A program made the position numbers and the translations under genes. This document shows positions 62,136-64,000 of a DNA stretch of 64,000 bases, piece after piece. The DNA lies in assembly GCA_965366625.1 (NCBI GenBank), contig CBDUGP010000039.1, forward strand, positions 1-64,000, written 5' to 3'. The notes below the pieces were generated by a model. It searched no databases. It worked only from the letters and a program-made list of their open reading frames with translations, and was not told the origin of the DNA. The stretch comes from JAUIJL01 sp965366625 (GTDB taxonomy: Bacteria; Acidobacteriota; Thermoanaerobaculia; Multivoradales; J023). Within the stretch, counting starts at the first letter, position 1. Each line of letters begins with the position of its first letter.

Positions 62136-63026
62136 GTGTTGTTCAAATTTTCCAGGCGGCAAGAGCCCAAAGAAACGTTTTTAGCCGATCTATCCGACGA
62201 CGGCCTTTTGAGGCTTTTTCGATCGGAGCCGCGGCGGGCTTGGGACCTCTTTCTCGACCGTTATTCCAATTACATCCTGTCGGTTCTGCGCCACATGGGT
62301 TTCGACCACGACGAAGCCATGGACCGATTCGTTTTCGTCTGTGAAAAGCTCTGCGAAAACGACTTTCGTCGGCTCCAGGGAGTGAACTCTACCGGCAATC
62401 GAGGCGAGCTCAAACCTTGGCTGCGGGCCGTCGTGCGAAACCTGGCGGTCAGCTGGGCATGGTCGGTGGACGGCCGTCGTCGTTTATTCAAATCTGTGAC
62501 CGAGCTTTCTGAGCGACATCAAAAGGTTTTCGAGTTGCATTTTTGGCACGGTCGCTCGCCGTCGGAGATTTGTGAACTCCTGTGGGCGGAGACCCAAGAA
62601 GAGATCGTCTTGCTGGACGTGCTGGCCCTTTTGGAAGAGATTTTCAGCCATTTGAGCGCCGGCCAACGCTGGCGGTTGATGAGCCGGCTCAGCCGAGAGC
62701 GGCAGGCCGTTTCCATCGCGGTGCAAGATCCGGATACCGGTCGGGCCTTTGAACCGGCGAGCCTCGGTCTCAGTGCCGAAGAAGAACTCTTGGCCCGCGA
62801 GCGCCGGCATCTGGCGGAGCAGGCTTTGGATTCGTTGGAGCCCAAGGCGCGGCTGATCCTGCAATTGCGATACGAGCAAAATCTGAGCTTGTCGGACGTG
62901 GCGAAGATCACGGATCTCAGTGTGTCGTCGGTGAAAAGGAGCCAACGGCTCAGCTTTGAGCGCTTACGGCAGAAGCTCGCCCAAGACTCTGGGCAGGGCG
63001 GAAAGGAGGGCCGACTTGAGCATTGA
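62136..63026 (+). CDS. RNA polymerase sigma factor (sigma-70 family, ECF-like)
   Basis: The 296-aa sigma factor has region 2 around PRRAWDLFLDRYSNYILSVL, WLRAVVRNLAVSWAW and the following basic segment. An unusually long middle (about 125-200) separates it from region 4 (AEQALDSLEPKARLILQLRY, then SDVAKITDLSVSSVKRSQRLSF). The start is GTG at 62136, 11 bp after AGGAGG; a GTG at 62082 is an alternative. The stop overlaps the anti-sigma start by 11 bp. Confidence 0.85.
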   Translation: MLFKFSRRQEPKETFLADLSDDGLLRLFRSEPRRAWDLFLDRYSNYILSVLRHMGFDHDEAMDRFVFVCEKLCENDFRRLQGVNSTGNRGELKPWLRAVVRNLAVSWAWSVDGRRRLFKSVTELSERHQKVFELHFWHGRSPSEICELLWAETQEEIVLLDVLALLEEIFSHLSAGQRWRLMSRLSRERQAVSIAVQDPDTGRAFEPASLGLSAEEELLARERRHLAEQALDSLEPKARLILQLRYEQNLSLSDVAKITDLSVSSVKRSQRLSFERLRQKLAQDSGQGGKEGRLEH

Positions 63027-63747
63027 TCCATCCGATGTCGAGCGCTCGGCGGGTTGTTTATCCCGCGACGACCTCGAAAAATATTTGAACTCGGATCCGG
63101 AGGGGCGCTCCCGGGTCGAAGTCCAAGAGCATCTCAGCCGATGTTTCGAATGCCGCGCGCGTCTGACCCGGGGGCTGGATGAAGCCTGGGACGACGAGAA
63201 TTACGACGAAGTAGCCTCCGACGAGCTTCCGGCTGCGATCTTGGCCCAGGTTAGAGCCTTGCCTTTTGAGGCCTCGGTCGATTCCGGACCGAAACGACAG
63301 CGGTTCGCCCTAGCCGCCGCCTTGATCCTGGCGGTCATCGGGTTCGGCCTGTGGTGGCGTGTGCCGGAAACCCTGGACGAGATGGGTGTCGTGCCCGAGA
63401 GCCGCCGAGAAACCCTGCGTAGCGGAATCGAGGCGTCTGAGGTGGTTTTGGAGAGCCCAACTCCGGGAGCGCGCGCGACCCTCGGCGAGCTGGAGCTGCG
63501 CTGGCAAGCTGTGGACGGCGCCGACCGCTACACGGTTCAGCTTCTCGGTCCCCTGGGTCAGATTCTGCTGAAAGAACACACCCGAGAGCCGAAGCTAAGA
63601 CCGGCGCTGGAGTCGTTCGAGCTTTGCTCGGCCGAGCAGGGACCGTGTTTTTGGTTCGTCACCGTGCACCGCAAGAACGGATCGTCCTCAGATTCCCAGA
63701 TCCGCGAGCTGTGGATCCTCGGCGACGGCAGTCCAGAGGAACGATAG
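63016..63747 (+). CDS. Anti-sigma factor with zinc-binding anti-sigma (ZAS) motif and one transmembrane helix
   Basis: The 243-aa protein begins with TTG at 63016, 6 bp after AAGGAGGG. The N-terminal cytosolic part has the H-x3-C-x2-C motif of zinc anti-sigma factors (HLSRCFEC, near residue 36-43). One transmembrane helix is at about 95-115 (FALAAALILAVIGFGLWW). The outside domain is a fibronectin-type beta domain (WQAVDGADRYTVQLLG). It should hold the upstream sigma factor inactive until an envelope signal arrives. It overlaps the sigma gene. Confidence 0.82.
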   Translation: MSIDPSDVERSAGCLSRDDLEKYLNSDPEGRSRVEVQEHLSRCFECRARLTRGLDEAWDDENYDEVASDELPAAILAQVRALPFEASVDSGPKRQRFALAAALILAVIGFGLWWRVPETLDEMGVVPESRRETLRSGIEASEVVLESPTPGARATLGELELRWQAVDGADRYTVQLLGPLGQILLKEHTREPKLRPALESFELCSAEQGPCFWFVTVHRKNGSSSDSQIRELWILGDGSPEER

Positions 63748-63773
63748 GCGCGCGACCAGGCGCCACCAGACGC

Positions 63774-63807
63774 AAAAAGGCCCGACTCCCAGGGGGAATC
63801 GGGCCTT
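63774..63807. terminator. Bidirectional rho-independent terminator
   Basis: An AAGGCCCGA / TCGGGCCTT 9-bp perfect stem with a 13-nt loop. Five A residues on the left give a T-run for the minus strand. It separates the convergent anti-sigma gene and the gene at the right edge. Confidence 0.85.
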
Positions 63808-63827
63808 CACTCTTCAGACCTGAGGTC

Positions 63828-64000
63828 TTAGAAGGCGTCGGTATCGCCGACGCTGCCGAAGTTGGTGAGCGGATTCTCGTAGACCTTCACCGCGCCGGTC
63901 ACGGTATCGGTAACCGTCAGCTCGAAGGCAACGTTGGTCAAGGAGCCGTAGAAGACCCAGAACTTTCCGTTGGTCTGGCGTCCGTCGAGCACCTTGACCA
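63828..64000 (-). CDS. 3' end of a gene for a secreted protein (partial)
   Basis: On the minus strand a frame enters from the right edge and ends in TAA at 63828-63830. The 56 visible residues run VKVLDGRQTNGKFWVFYGSL, ELTVTDTVTGAVKVYEN and on to SVGDTDAF. I recall this as a recurrent C-terminal beta domain of acidobacterial secreted proteins. The start and the rest of the protein lie outside the window. Confidence 0.8.
   Translation of the reverse strand, partial: VKVLDGRQTNGKFWVFYGSLTNVAFELTVTDTVTGAVKVYENPLTNFGSVGDTDAF

Overview
The window is about 64 kb of GC-rich, densely coding bacterial DNA. No rRNA, tRNA, phage module or CRISPR array was seen. It looks like an Acidobacteriota chromosome, perhaps close to Thermoanaerobaculia. 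The evidence is family resemblance recalled from memory, not a search: a C-terminal domain at the right edge of a kind recurrent in secreted acidobacterial proteins, a VTAEAPLIE segment like the start of acidobacterial TonB-receptor plugs, a phosphodiesterase-TPR lipoprotein, propeller histidine kinases, and several sigma factors each translationally coupled to a partner.

Layout. 0-5 kb: dispersed palindromic repeats, a SagB-type dehydrogenase, a 67-aa conserved small protein, a long acyl-CoA dehydrogenase and a TetR regulator with a visible operator. 5-12 kb: ECF sigma factor coupled to a membrane-anchored von Willebrand A protein, convergent with a two-component propeller histidine kinase. 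12-21 kb: dihydroorotase, a membrane protein, and the addB-addA recombination nuclease pair. 21-28 kb: a secreted protein behind a sigma-54-type promoter, a hybrid histidine kinase, DUF1820 and an NtrC-type regulator with GAFTDA instead of GAFTGA. 28-34 kb: the most unusual locus, a sigma-factor-like protein, an HTH-like partner and a 1241-aa fusion of an ImmA/IrrE metalloprotease, a UvrD helicase and a nuclease-like domain whose catalytic residues look lost but whose Fe-S cysteines remain. 34-40 kb: LuxR-type regulator, phosphodiesterase-TPR lipoprotein, a catalytically degenerate HsdR-like protein, and a small cysteine-containing secreted peptide. 40-43 kb: a scar region with a HEAT-repeat gene, a truncated antisense toxin-antitoxin pair, a histidine kinase fragment and an intact MazEF pair. 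43-48 kb: hydrolase and MarR regulator, then a membrane/periplasmic gene pair of unknown function. 48-54 kb: sodium/solute symporter, small membrane protein and clan GH-A glycosidase in one overlapping operon. 54-64 kb: DUF3667 protein, hybrid kinase, CHAT-TPR protease, secreted protein, sigma/anti-sigma pair and the 3' end of another secreted-protein gene.

Recurring themes. (1) Sigma factors coupled to partner proteins occur three times. (2) Helicase-nuclease proteins are prominent: AddAB, the IrrE-UvrD fusion and the dead HsdR-like protein. (3) Short in-frame tandem repeats sit in the linkers of many proteins. (4) Repeats or hairpins form the extreme 3' ends of at least three genes and supply the last codons. 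The best candidate for an undescribed system is the sigma / HTH-like / IrrE-UvrD operon. It could link DNA-damage sensing by a helicase to proteolytic release of transcription, but that mechanism is inference.
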